Assembly (NCBI GenBank): GCA_965226545.1
Contig: OZ245364.1
Coordinates: 434,001 to 498,000, forward strand
Direction of reading: 5' to 3'
DNA length: 64,000 nucleotides
Source of the DNA: JAHRAW01 sp965226545
Lineage (GTDB): Bacteria > Pseudomonadota > Gammaproteobacteria > Arenicellales > Poriferihabitantaceae
The position numbers and the translations under genes are program-made. Positions 1 through 15,000 of this stretch are shown one piece after another. Below the pieces are notes generated by a model. The model was not told where the DNA came from. It searched no databases and worked only from the letters and a program-made list of their open reading frames with translations. Each line of letters starts with the position of its first letter. Positions within the stretch are counted from its first letter, which is position 1.

Positions 1-3000
1 CTGAATTTCCTCAGCCTCGACGACGACGCGCCAACGCCGGGCGCGCCGACCTATCAACTCGCTCCGCTCGGCGGCGGCGACTTGCCCGACGGCTTGACTC
101 TCGATGCCGCCAGCGGGCGATTGAGCGGCATCGCGCCGGCGACGCCGGTTGCATTGGCGCAATACGAATATCGCCTGACCGATGTGGACGGCGCGACCGA
201 TGCGATTACCTTCGCCATCAGCATCTTGGACGCGCCGCGATTCCCCGACGGCGCACCGCAAGGCGCCACCTTCACCGCAACCCATCCGCAAAATTACACC
301 CTGCCAATCGCGCTGGTCGATGACAGCGCGGCGATTACTTATGCCGCCACCTGGGCCGATGCCGATTGGCTGTCGAAAACCCCAAACGATGCGCAAACCA
401 CATCGCAACTCATCCTGCGCAGCGAAGCGTTGCAATCGCAAGCGGAGGTGTTGGTGACCTATACGGCATCCAGCGGCGGCGAAACCAACACGGTGATATT
501 GCGGTTTATGGTCGCGCCGGCGCCGTATTTGGATTTGCTTGCGTACAACGATGACGAATTCGAAATCAACGTCGAAGTCGATTACCAATTGCCGGTCGCC
601 GACGGCGGCGTGCCGCCATACAGTTACGAAATCACCAGCGCATTGCCGCCGGGCTTGCGATTGGCGCCCGGCGACAATTCGCGGCAAATTGTCGGCACGC
701 CGTCCGAAATCGGTCGCTGGCCGTTGACGATGGTCAACACCGATTCCAACGGCGCGGCGATTATCCGCGCGGTCAGTTTTGTTATTCATCCGACCGCGCC
801 GCGCTTTTACGCCGGCGCAGTGCCGCCCGCAACCTATTCGACGACCACGCCGGCGGCGATTACCCTGCCGGTGCTGGAATACACCGGCATCAATCTGCCG
901 CTGGCGTTGCAACTCGAGTTGCGCGTCGATGATGAAGACGCCGGCGCGATGCAATTGCGCCTTGGGCAGGACGGATTCGGCTTAACCTTCTCGCAAGTCG
1001 ACACCACCAACACCTACACTTTATCCGGCACGCCGTCAGTCGCCGGGCAATACCGCGTGATTTACGATGCGCGCCCGCGCAGCGGCGACCCCGACAACGC
1101 GCCCTCGGCGCAAACCACCTTCGGCTTTACCGCGCTTACGCCGCTGTCCATCGCCGACCAACCGGACATCACCTTCACCACCGGACACCTCAGCACCTAT
1201 ACGCTGAACGCCGCGGTCGGCGGGGTCAATCCAACCTATCAATTGGAGCGAATGGACGCGGCCGCGCCGAGCGGTTTGACCTTATTCGTCACCGCCGGGC
1301 AATTGCGGTTGGCAAACACGGTGGATTTTGGCGTCGGCGCGGTGCATCAACATCGCATCGCGGTCAGCGATGAAATCGGCGCGAGCATCGTCGGCAATTA
1401 TTTTGCGGTGCAACAAATCGCGGCGCCGACATATACAACCACCCTCGATGCGTTGACCTTCACCGCCGGCGTCGCCATGGCCTATACCTTGCCGCCGCCG
1501 AGCGACGGCGGCGCGCCGTTGAGTTATTCGATAGCCCGCGACGGCGGCGCGGCGGTGCCGGGGCAATTCACCTTCGACGCAGACCAGCGCATATTGTCCA
1601 CCGACACAAGCGATGCGACCGGCGGCGCGAGCGGCAATTTGGGCGATTGGATTCTCAGCGCGGCTGATGTCAACAACGCGGTGGCGAGCGCGACCTTTGC
1701 GGTGATTGTCGAGGCGTTCCCGCAATTCGATTCCGCGGCGCAGGCGTTCTTCGAGCCGCGCCTGTATTTCCGCACCAACACCGAAGCCGCGTTAACCTTG
1801 CCGGAGGTTGTCGGCGGCGCGGCGCCAATCAGTTATCGCGTCACCGGCGATGCCGATTGGCAAAGCGCGGTTGCGCCGTTTCAAGGGTTCACCTTCGACC
1901 CGACGACGCGCGCGATAAGCGGCAGCGAATCCGCCGTGCGCGAACAAGACGGGCTGTATTACCACGCGCGCGACCGCCATTTGGCGACCACTTCACATGC
2001 ATTCAGTTATGTCATCGGGCTGCCGTTGTCGTTGCCGATGCCGGATGATTTGTTGCTGCCGACCAATCAAGAGTTGCCGGGCGCGCAATTGCCGCAAGCC
2101 ATCAACCAATTGACGCCGTTGAACACCACCTACACCTTGACCGGCTTGGACGGTGCGGCCTTGCCGAGCGGCTTGACCTTCGACGGCGCGCAAAACGTGC
2201 GCGAATTAAGCGGCACCGCGCCAAGCACGGCGGTGCCGCCGATGACATTAGTATACGGCGCGACCGATTTGAACGATGGCGGCGTCGCCACCGCCTCATT
2301 CACCCTGCAAATCGCCGCGCGCCCGCGCATCATCGGCGGGTTGCCGGGCGACATCACCTACACCGCCGGTCAACCGCAAGCGAACACCCCCTTGCCATTG
2401 GCGGAAATCGGCGGCGGTGCGGCGATTACCTATCAGTTAACCGGCGTCGACGCGGCCGATTGGCTGAGCCGATTGCCGAACACCGCACAAAGCACCGCGC
2501 AGATTTACCTCGTGGCCGCGCCGACTCAAGTCGAATCTGCTGTGCCGTTGACCTATACCGCAACCTCCGGCGGCAGCGTGACCACGGCGGTGTTTAATGT
2601 CAGCGCGGTCGAGGCGATGCAATTCGCCGTCGCTACGCCGTTGAGTTTGGTGCTGAATGAACCGATTGACGCGGAAAGCCCGTTGCCGTTTACGCTGCCG
2701 AGCGGCGGGGTTGCGCCGTTTACCTACGCCTTCCTCGGGCTGCCCGCGGGCATTGCGCAAAACGGCGCCACCAACACGGTGCTCGGCACGCCGAGCCGCG
2801 TGCTCATCGGCATCGATGCGCACACCACCTTCCGCGTCACCGATGTCAACGGCGCGACCGCCGACAACATCGTCACCTTTAACATCTATGCCGATGCGCC
2901 GCGATTTTTATCGCTGCCGCCAAGTTTGTCGAAGCACACCGTCAGCGCGACGTTTACCCCGGCGCTTACCCTGCCGCCGGTCAACCCGTACGGCTTGGCT

Positions 3001-6000
3001 GTGCCGACGCAACACAGCATTCAATTGTCGGTCGACGGACAAGGCGAACACACCATCGAAGTCGGCGAAACCACCTTCGGCTTGAGCATCGTGCAACTCG
3101 AATCGACCGCGACCTATTTGCTCAGCGGCGCGCCCAACACAATCGGCACCTATGCGGCGTTGTATTCGGTCAGCGACGACAACGCCGGCATCGGCGAATA
3201 CGCCTTCTCCTTTGTCGCCGGCGCCGCGCCGCGCTTTGCCGCGCAATCCGATTTATCCTTCACCGCAACTCATCCCTCGACCTTCACCTTGGCATTGGCG
3301 CAGGAAGGCATTGCGCCGTTGGTGTATGCGCTTGAGCAAGGCGACGGTTCGGCGATTTCGGCGCAATGGGAATTCGATGCGGTCACGCGCCAATTGCGCA
3401 GTTTATCGACCACCACCAAAGACGACGCCGGCTTTTTCGCGCTCAGCGTGCGCGACATCAACCACGCCGCGGCCGGCGTTTCGTTTCGCGTCGATGTCGT
3501 CGATGCGCCGCGATTTGCCGCGATTGACTTGGCGCCGTTGATAGTCGGCTTCTCGTTTCGCATTGGCACAAGCGTCGACCTCACGTTGCCGGCGGCCATC
3601 GGCGGCGGGGTGGGGCCGTTGACCTATCGATTGCGCAACGGGCAAGACCCGGGCTATTTCGGCGCGGCGTTCAGCGTCGCCGGGCTGGCGTATGACCCGG
3701 CCGCGCGCGTGTTGTCCGGCACGCCAACCACGCCGTACGACGGTTATTTCACCCATTATCTGCGCGATGCCAACGGCGCAATCCTGTCGCAAAGCGCGCC
3801 ATTGTTCATCTCCGCGCCGCTTTCGATTGGCGTGCAATCCGATATCGAATTGCTCACCGGCAACACCATCAACATCCAATTGCCGCGCGCACAAGGCGTC
3901 ATCGGCACATTGCTGTATACGCTGGCCGACACCAACGGCGACCAACGCCTGCCGGGCGAAATGACCTTCGACAACACCCGCCAACGTTTGGTCGGGATGG
4001 CGACGGCGCCGGCGGCGACCAAAACCTATGTGTTGAGCACCACCGATTATTTTGACAACGCCCAAGCCACCAGCACGTTTACGCTCGGCGTGTTTGACAA
4101 GCCGAGTTTTGTCCCATCCGACATCACCGCCACCTACACCGTCGGCGCATCGACCTACACCGTAGGCGGCGCGCAATTCGGCGATGAATTAACCCTGCCG
4201 TTCGCCGATGGCGCAAGCGTAGCCGGCATCCGTTATGCAGTGGCGCGCGCCGATTTGCCGAGCGGGTTGACGCGCCGCGCATTGGGCGGCGATACGATTG
4301 GCGTTCGCGGCGCGCCGACGCAAAGCGGCTTGTTCACCTTCCTGCGCACCGCCGCCGACATCGGCTTCCCGGCGCGCGAAGGCACATTCACCTTAATCAT
4401 CAACAGCGCCGCGGCCTTGCAATTTGACCCGCCATCGCAGCCGAAAATCCACGCCACCGTGGACGGCAACTTCCTCGGCGTGCAGTTGCCGTCGGCGACC
4501 GGCGGCGGCGTTGCGCTGTCCTATGCCATCACCCCGCCAATCGCCAGCGGCGTCAATGTCAATTTCGAAACCTTGCGGCTGTTCGGCGTCGCCGACGCCA
4601 ACGCCGACCTCGGCAACACCCGCCACACCTTGCGCGTCACCGATGTCAACGGCGCCAGCGCAAGCCTGCAATTCGATTTGCAGGTTTACGACCGATTCGG
4701 TTTTGTCGCCGGCGTCAATCCGAGTGCGGCGACCTACACCGTCGGCACCGCGGGCAAGCCGGTGACTTTCCTGGCCGCGCGCGGCGGGCGCGGGCCGTAC
4801 GATTATTCGATTGCGATTGAGCAAATCGACGCGCCCAATAATTTAACCTTCGATGCAAGTGCGCGCGAATTGTCCGGCATGTTTTTGGGCGCAACCGAAC
4901 CGGTCAGCATCGCCTATCGCGCGACCGACGCCAACGGCGCGATGGTGCAACACCTTGTCGAATTGGCGGTCATCGAAGCGCCGTTGTTCTCGCCGGCGGA
5001 TTTAACCGAATTGTCGCGCGGCTATTCGTTTCGCGTGAATGTCGCGGCGCAAGTTACCTTGCCGGAAGTCGATCTCGGCGCCGCGCCGTTCACCTATCGC
5101 CTGACCGACGGCGCCGACAGCGGCTATGAAGCCGCGCAATTTGCGCTCAGCGGGCTCAACTTCGACGCCGCGGCGCGCATCTTAAGCGGCGCGCCGACGC
5201 AAGCCTATGGCGGCGCGGTCGAATATCACGCGCGCGATTCCAAAGCGTCATACACCTCGGCGACCACCGACATCCGCGCCTTTGGCGCATTGAGTTTGAG
5301 CCAATCGGACATCAGCCTCGCGGTCGGCAAAAACGAAATGGTCGCGCTCAACGCCGCGCTCAATGTGGTCGGCGCGGCGTCGTATACGCTGACCGATTTG
5401 GTCGGCGACGATTTAACCAATCTGCCCGGCGGCATCGCCTTCAACCCCAGCACCCGCACCTTAAGCGGCGTCGCGCCGAATTCGCCGGTCGACCCGCTGA
5501 CGTTTGTCTACACGGTGCATGATGATTACGATTCATCTTCGGCCTCGGCATCGTTTGCGATAAGCGTCGATGCAAAACCGTCGTTTAACCCGCTGCAAAT
5601 TTTTGCGACCTACACCGTAAACAACGCGGCGTATTCCAGCGGCGGCGCGCGCGCACCCGGCAACTTAACCCTGCCGCGCGCCAACGTCGGGCCAACCTTA
5701 AGTTACGCGCTCGAAGGCGCAATCCCCGACGGCATGACGCGCACGCGAATCGCCGATGATGAATTGGTGCTGACCGGGCTGCCGACGCGCGCCGCGGCGT
5801 TTACCTTCCGCCGCATCGCCATCGATGTTGACAACCCGCAACAACGCGGCACGTTCACCTTAATCAGCGTGGTTGCGCCGACGCCGACCTTTGGCGCGCA
5901 AACCGTGGACAAACTGCATGCCACGATTGGCGGCAATGAAATCGATGAAACCATGCCGATGGCAAGCGGCGGCGCCGGCGAGTTGGTCTATTCGATAGTG

Positions 6001-9000
6001 CGCGCGGTGCCGAGCGGGTTAACCTTCGATGCCGACACGCGCGAATTAACCGGCGTCGCGGCCGCCGACGCGGTGACGGGCAATGTCTCCCGCGCCTATA
6101 ACGCCGTCGATATCAACGGCGTGACCGCGTCACTGTTGTTTGATATGCAGGTCTATGCGGCGTTGCGTTTTGTCGAATCGATTCAACCGCAAGCCGTGAC
6201 CTACAGCCTGGCCACCGACAAAACCCTGACCTTCTCCGCGGTTGCGGGCGGGCGCGCGCCGATTCAATACGCGCTGGAGGTCGCCGCAATCGGCGCCTCC
6301 AACGACCTCACCTTCGATGCGACGACGCGGCTGTTGTCGGGCGGCTATCTCGGCGGAAGCGCGGCGGTCGATTTAACCTACATCGCCACCGACGCCAACG
6401 GCGCGCGCCGCGAACATCCTTTTAGCGTCGCCGCGGTCGATGCGCCGCAATTCACCCCTGTCGACATCGCCGCGTTGGTTGTCGGCTACACCTTCCGCGT
6501 CGGCGCGACGATTGACGCAACCTTGCCGAGCGCGGTCGACGGCGTGACGCCGCTGACGCATCGCTTAACCCGCGGCGTCGACAGCGATTACGATGCGGCG
6601 CAATTTGCCGGCGGCGGCGTGGCGTTTGATTCGGCGACGCGCATCTTGAGCGGCGCGGCCACCATCGCTTTCAATGATGCGGTCGAATACCACGTGCGCG
6701 ACGCCAACGGCGCCGGCGCCTCGACGCCGGCCACCATCCGCATCCTGTCGTCATTGACCTTGGAGCAGCCGGATGTCAACTTATCCGGCGCCGCCGGCGT
6801 CAATGTGCAATTGGCGCGCGTGCGCAATGCGGTCGGCGCGATTGTGTATACGCTGACCGATTTGGACGGCGTCGGCTTGGATGATTTGCCGAGCGGGGTA
6901 ACCTTCGATGCGGTCGCGCAACGATTGGGCGGTCTTGCGCCGGGTGCGGCGATTACCCAATCGTTCATCTACACCGCCACCGACGACTTCGACGCCAACA
7001 GCGTCAGCGTCACCTTCGCCGTCAGCGTGGTCGATAAACCGACCTTCTCGCCGACATCGCTCAGCGTCACCTACACCGCCAACAACGCCACCTATGTGCG
7101 CAACGATGCGCTCATCAGCGATTCGTTAACCTTGCCGATGGCCGATGGCGCGGTCGGGCAATTGAGTTATGCGGTCATCGAATCCAATCTGCCAAACGGC
7201 GTGTCGCAAACCGCATTGGCGAATGACACGGTGGTCATCAGCGGCGCGCCGACCGAAACCGGCGCATTCACCTTCGCGCGCATCGCCGCCGACTCCGGCG
7301 GCGTCGAAGCGGGCACGTTCACCTTGTTGATGGAAGTCACCGCGGCGATGCTCGACCCGATAGCCAACGGGCAAAGCGGCTTGCCGGCGCTTTATCACGC
7401 CACCATCGCCGGACCCGACTTGGATGCGGATTTGGGCACGTGGCGATGTCAAATCGGTTGCTATTATGAAATGTCGGTGCAGTTGCCGCCCGGCTTGGTG
7501 CATTGGTCGGATGCGGCCACCGGCGAAAACCGCCTGCGCGGTTCGCCCACCGCCGGCGTCGGCGTCGGCAATTACGGCGTGCGCGGCGGCGATTTATGGG
7601 GCGCGTCGATTTTCCCGTTCACCCTGCAGGTGTATCCGCAACTCACCTTTGCGTCGGGCAACCCGGACTTTGCGTTCTACAGCGTCGGCGCGCAAAATGC
7701 GCAAACCTTCACCCTCGCCGGCGGTGGGCGCGCGCCGTTGCAATACGCATTCGATGTCAGCGGCTTGACCTTCGACAACAACTTGGCATTCGATTTTGAT
7801 ACGCGCATCTTGTCCGGCACTTTCGCCGAAGCGCCGAGCGCCGACGATGCCGGGCAATTGACCTACAGCGTCACCGACGCCAACGGCGCAATGGCGCAGC
7901 ACCGCATCACCTTTTACGCCATCAATTCACCGAGTTTCACCGACGCCGACATCACGACGATTGGCGGCGGCTATTCATTCCGAGTCGGCTCGACTGTCGA
8001 TGCAACCTTGCCGTTCGCGTCCAGCGCATCATCCTCGGTGACCTATCGCATCACGCTCGGCGCCGCCGGCGGCTACGATGCCGCGCAGTTTTCGGTCGCC
8101 GGGCTGGCGTTTAATTCGCGCACCGGCGTCTTTTCCGGCAGTCCGACCGAAGTGTTCTCCGGCGCGGTGCAATATCACGCGCGCGACGCCTATGGCGGCG
8201 TCGGCTCAGTTGCCAGCGCCATCCACATCTTCGCCGTCTTCGGCTTGACGCAAGACGACATCAACGTCGCCAGCGGCGTGAGCGTCGATTTGCCGTTGTC
8301 GGACGCCGTCAATGCAATCGGCGCGGTCGCGTATACCTTGACCGATTTGGACGGCGTTGGCTTGGATGATTTGCCGAGCGGGGTCAATTACGATGCGATC
8401 AATCGCAAGTTGACCGGCACTGCGCCGGGTTCGGCGGTGGCCGCGCAATCGTTTATCTACACCGCCACCGATGGATTCGACAGCGAAAGCGCCAGCGTCA
8501 CCTTCACCATCGGCGTGGTCGAAAAACCGGTGTTTACGCCGTCGGCGATTCAACTCACCTACACCGTAAACGGCGCAACCTATTCGCGCGACGGCGCGCG
8601 CAGCGGCGATGCGGTGACCTTGCCGCCGGCCAGCGGCGGCGGCGCAAGCGGCGTGACCTACAGCCTGCCGCGCGCCGATTTGCCGAGCGGGTTGACGCGC
8701 GCTAATTTATCCAACGCCGCGATTGTCATCAGCGGCGCACCGACCGCGGTCGGCGCATTCACCTTCATCCGCATCGCCACCGACACCCTGTTCGCCACCC
8801 GCAGCGGCACGTTCACCCTCATCACCGAAGTCGCGCAACGCCCGAGTTATGCCGGGCTGAGTCAAGCGGTGGTGCATGCCACGGTGCAAGGCAATGCATT
8901 ATCCGTGCAGTTGCCGCAGCCCAATGGCGGCGCCGGCGCGTTGGTGTATTCGGTGTCGCCGCCGTTGCCAAATGGGCTGCAGTTGGATGCGGGCACCGCG

Positions 9001-12000
9001 CAATTGAGCGGCACGGTCGCCGGCGGCGCAACAGTCGGTGACACGCCGTATACAGTGACAGCGACCGACATTAACGGCGTAAGCGATACGCTGACGTTTA
9101 CCTTGCGTTTGTATGCGCCGCTTGGGTTTGGCGCGGCCAATCCGCCGGTGGTGGCGTACAGCGTCGGCGCGGTCAATGCGTATACTTTCGCCGCCGGCGC
9201 CAACGGGCGCGCGCCGTATCAATACGCTTTGCCGCTCAACACAATCACCTTCGCTAACAATTTGGCTTTCGATGCCGATGCGCGGGTGTTGTCCGGCGCG
9301 TTCTCGGAAGCCGGCGATTCGGAATCCGCCGGCGCGTTAACCTATGTCGTCACCGACGCCAACGGCGCGGCAGTCGAATACGCATTTTCACTGTCCTCAT
9401 TCACCGCGCCGAATTTTGCCGCGCCCGACATCACCACATTGGATAACGGCTATTCGTTCCGCATCGGCGCGGCGATTGACGTCACCTTGCCGTTGGCGCA
9501 AGGGTTGGCGACGCCGTTTACCCATCGGTTGACGCTCGGCGCCGACAGCGGCTATGACGCCGCAGCGTTTGCGGTTGGCGGCGTGACGTTTGATGCGGCT
9601 ACGCGGATATTGTCCGGCACGCCAAGCGCAACCTTCGGCGGCGAAGTCGAATATCATGTGCGCGATGCATACGGCGGCGCGGGTTCGGCGAGCACTGAAA
9701 TCAACATCTTCGCGGCATTGACGTTGGCGCAACAAAATATCGATTTGGCCGCCGGCGTCGCCATCGACCTGCCGCTCGACACCGCCGTCAATGCAATCGG
9801 CAATGCGGCGTACACCTTGACCGATGTGGACGGTATCGGCTTGGATAATTTGCCCAGCGGAATCAATTACGATTCGACCAATCGCAAGTTGACCGGCACC
9901 GCCCCGGCGACAACGCAAGCGGTGCAAACCTTCATCTACGGCGTCACCGACGATTTCGACAACAGTCAAGTCGCGGTCACCTTCACGCTCGAAGTGGTCG
10001 AACGCCCGGTGTTCAGCCCGTCGCAAATCGCCGCGACCTACACGCAAAACGCCACGCCGTATTCGAGCGGCGGGGTGCGCTATGACGATTCATTAACCTT
10101 GCCGGCGGCCGGTGGCGGCGGCGTCAGCGGGCTGAGTTACGCCATCTTGGGCGGCGAAGCGGCAATGCGCAATTACGGCTTCTCGCGCACATTGTTGTCC
10201 GACAACTCGATGGTCATCAGCGGCGCGCCAATCGCCATTGGTGCATTCACCTTCGAGCGCGTCGCCATCGATATCGGCAACCCCGCGCGTCAAGGCAGTT
10301 TCACCTTAATCGTCACCATCGCGCCGCGCGCCGGGTTTGGCGCACAAAGCCAATCGCAATTGCATGCGACGATTGAAGGCAACGCCTTGGATGTGCAATT
10401 GCCGACCGCCAGCGGCGGCGCCGGCGGGGTGCAATCGTATGCGATGGACATGCCGTTGCCGAGCGGGTTGCAGTTGGATTCGAGCACTGCGCAGCTGAGC
10501 GGCACGGCCGCGGCTGATGCAAGCGTCGGCAAAGCCCGCCCGACCATCCGCGCCGAGGATTTAAACGCGGTCGGCGATTCATTGGCATTTGATTTAAGCG
10601 TATACGCCAAATTGATTTTCGCATCGACGCCGCCGAGCGCAATCACCTACAGCGTCGGCGTCGACAAAAGCCGCGCGTTGGCCGCCGGCGCCGGCGGGCG
10701 CACGCCATACACCTACGCCCTCGATACCGGCGGCGTCGGCGTCGCCAACACCTTGACCTTCGATGCCAACACCCGCACATTATCCGGCGCGTTTTCCGCG
10801 CCCGGCGCGGCGATGGCGACCTACACCATCAACGACGCCAACGGCGCGGGCGTTATGCATGAATTGGCGTTGCGCAGCACGGCCGCGCCAACCTTCGCCG
10901 CCGCCGCCGTTACGACGTTGGACAACGGTTATTCCTTCCGCGTTGGCGCGGCGATTGACGCGACCTTGCCGGCGGCGCAAGACGGCGTTGCGCCGATTAC
11001 CTATCGGTTGACCGTCGGCGCGGGTTCATCGTATTCGTCGGCGCAATTGGCGGTTGGCGGGGTGGCGTTTGATTCGGCGACGGGGATTTTGTCGGGCGCG
11101 CCGACCGCGGCGTTTGCCGGCGCGGTCGAATATCACGCGCGCGACGCCAACGGCGCAATTTCATCGAGGAGCGTCAATCTGAATCTTTTGGCGGCGTTGT
11201 CATTGGTGCAACCGGACATCGAATGGGGCAGCGGCGAAGGCGTCGACCAGCCGTTGGCGTCGGCGCAAAACGCCATTGGCGCGGTCGCGTATCGATTGAC
11301 CGATTTGGACGGCAGCGTCAACTTGGCCGGCTTGCCGAACGGCGTCACCTACGCATCGACCACCCGCCGATTCGGCGGCGTGTTGCCGCAAAATGCGCCG
11401 TCGTCGACCGCATCATTCATCTATTTCGCAACGGATGGACATGACGACAGCAGCGTCACGCTCACCTTCACCATCAGCGTCTTCGAAAAGCCGGCGTTTA
11501 ATCCGTCGACCCTCGAAGCGATTTACACCGTCAACACGCCAACCTTCGGCGTCGGCGGCGTACGAAGCGCGGGCGATTTAACCTTGCCGGCGGCAAGCGG
11601 CATCAGCAATTTGGTTTATTCGCCGTTGCCCAGCCTGCCGAATGGATTGTCGCGGCGCGCGTTAAGCGACGGCGCGATTGTCATCAGCGGCGCGCCGAGC
11701 GGCATTGCCAATTACACCTACACCCGCGTCGCCACCGACACCCAAAACCGCGCCGGTACTTTCACCTTGCGCATACGGGTGGTGCAGGCGTTGGCGTTCT
11801 CGCCGCAGGCGCTCGAGATATTAAACGGCATCGGCAACAACGTCATCGCATGGCGCACCGAAACCGACAACCTGTTTACATTGCCGGAAGCGTCGTACGG
11901 CGCGACGCCGATTTCCTATTTCACCAACGACCGCGACGATTGGACGCGCCTATCCGGCGGCGAATTTCCGATCGGCTCGACGCTGTCGTTCGATGCAAGC

Positions 12001-15000
12001 ACGCGAGTGATTGCCGGGCGCATCACCATCGGCGGGACCAACTTGGCGACCAATCGGTTTCGTTATCACGCGCGCGATGCGCAAGGCGCGGTGGTTACCG
12101 AGCGGTTGCGTTTTGTCGGGCAGGTGCCGCTGACTTTGCCGGTGCAGGATGATTTGGTCGTGCCGATTAAATCAACGCCCAACATCGAATTTGCCGAAGC
12201 CGAAAACCGACTCGCCGATTTGTCCGGTCCGCCGCGCGCTTATGGGATTGGCGAAGAAGTGGTGACCTATTCGTTGACCGCCTTGGGCGGCGGCGCGTTG
12301 CCCGGTTCATTGCGATTGAATAACGCGCGCATTTTGGTCGGCGCCGCCCCGCCGAATGCGGCCGCGCCGGCGATGTTCGTATACACCGCCACAGACGCGG
12401 ACGGCGATTCGGATTCGACCACCTTTACGATGGAATTCACCGACACGCCGCGATTCATCGGCGGCGTGCCCGGCAATCGCACCTTCACCGCGGCCCACGC
12501 CGATGCATTGACCTTGCCGCTGGCGCAAATCGACGGCAGCGGCGTGATTAATTATGCGCTGAGCGGTGAAGACCGGGCTTCTTCGTGGCTGACCAAAACC
12601 CCGACCTCGGCATCGACTACGCAGCAAATCATATTGAACATCAACACCAACGCGGGTCAATCGGCGGTCGTCTTGACCTACACCGCCGCCAACCTCGGCA
12701 GCGTAACCACTGCCGTATTTAATGTCAGCGTGGCCGACGCATTGACCTTTGCGCGCGCCGACCTCACCAAAATTGAAGACGGCACGGTCGGCTTTTATCG
12801 CAGCCCGACCAATTTATTGGCGTTTGCCGCCTTGACCTTCAGCGGCGGGGTTGCGCCATATAGTTACGCGCTTAATCCGGTGCCGAGCGGGTTGACGTTG
12901 ACCGGCGCGGCCTTGGAGGGCACTTATGACCGCGTCACCCTCGGCGTCGCCGCCGCGACCACTTTCCGCATTACCGACGCCAACGGCGCGCAATTGCAAA
13001 AAGCATTCGATTGGCTGGTGTATTCGAATGCCGCGCAATTAAACGGCGTCGCCGCGCCGATTGGCGTATACAGCCGAGACGCCGCGATTGTGCCGCCGAT
13101 TACGATGCCAACGCTGGCGCAACCCGAAACCTTGTGGCCGCCGATTGCCCACACTGTGCGATTGAGCGTGCGCGGCGTCGTCGCCGAGTTGGCGGTCGAT
13201 GAAACCGCCTTTGGCTTGACCTTGTCGCAAGTCGGCGCAACCGAAACCTATACGCTGTCCGGCGCGCCCGACACCGGCGGCGTGTATCAGGCGGTGTATC
13301 GCGTGCAACCGAATCGCAGCGGCGCCGCATCGCATTCGTTTAGTTTCACGGTAATCGCGCCGCCGAGTTACAACGCCGCGCAGGATGATTTAACCTTCAC
13401 CGCCGCGCATCCGCGCACGGTGAATTTGCTGGAAGCGATTGACGGCGCCGGCACAGTCGCGTACACCCTCACCCGCCAAAACGGCGCGGCCTTGCCGAGC
13501 GGATTAATATACGACGCCAACACGCGCCAATTGCGCAGCACCACCGCATTGGCCGCCGCCGATTTGGGCAACTTCATCCAAACCGCGACCGACGATAACG
13601 GCGCGTTTGCCGCCGTGACCTTTGCGGTGCTGGCGGTTGCATTCCCGAATTTCGCCGCGAACGATGTCACCACGCTCGGCAACGGCTATTCCTTCCGCGC
13701 CGGCGTGGCGATTGATGTGACCTTGCCGTCGGCCGCCGGCGGGTTGACGCCGTTGACCTATCGCATGACGCTTGGCGCGACCAGCGGTTATTTCGATTCG
13801 CCGTTGCGCATCGACGGCGTTGATTTCGACACCGCCACCCGCGTCCTGTCCGGCGTTGGCGTCGCCGCATCCACCGCACAATTCCGCTATCACGCGCGCG
13901 ACGGCAACGACGCCACCGCATCGACGCCGAGTTCGATGAATATCTTCGGCGCGCTGACGCTCGAGCAGGGCGATGTCAGTTTGCCGACCGATGTCAACAA
14001 CTACACTTTCGATTTGACCGATGCTGAAAATGTCGTCGGCACGGCAGCCTATACGCTGACCGACCTCGATGGCAGCGGCTTGGATGATTTGCCGAGCGGG
14101 ATTACCTACGATGCAACCTTGCGCCAACTCGGCGGCAATGTCCCGTCGACTGCGGCGGCGCCCAAAACATTCATCTACACCATCACCGATGATTACGACG
14201 CCGGCGTCGTCGCGGTTACCTTCACCATCGGCGTGGTCGACCGCCCGGTGTTCACCCCGGCGCAAATCGATGTCACCTACACGGTCAATGTCGCGACCTA
14301 TTCGCGCGACGGCGCAAACGCCGTCGGCCAATACACCTTGCCGGCCGCGACCGGCGGCAGCACCGCAACGCCGCGATACAACATCGCGCAAGGGCAAAAT
14401 GATTTGCAAGCCATCGGCTTGCGGCGCGGCGGCGGCACGCTCGACGATACGTTGACGATTGACGGCACGCCCACCGCCACCGGCGCGGTCACCTTCATCC
14501 GCGTCGCCACCGACAAAACCTTCCCCGACCGCAAAGGCACGTTCACCTTAATTGTCACAGTCGCGTCGCAACCGAGTTTTGCCGACAAGAGTCAATCGCC
14601 GATACAAGCCATCGCCGGCGGCGCGGCGATTAATGCGCCATTGCCGACCGCCGACGGCGGCGCCGGCGATTTGGCGTATACGCTGGCGCCGACGTTGCCG
14701 AGCAGTTTGCAGTTTGACGGCGACAGCATATTGCTCAGCGGCGCAGTCGATGCCGGCACAAGCGCAAGCACCGCGCAATATGTATTGACCGCCACCGACG
14801 TAAACGGCGCGCGCGCACAATTAACCTTTACGCTGCAAGTAGTTGTGCCGCAGCCAAGTTTCGGCGGCGGTCAATCGCTGATACAAGTTATCGCCGGCGG
14901 CGATGCGATTGATGTGACCTTGCCGAACGCGGACGGCAGCGGCACCGGCGATTTGACCTATACGCTGAGCGGCACGTTGCCGAGCAGTTTGCAGTTTGAC

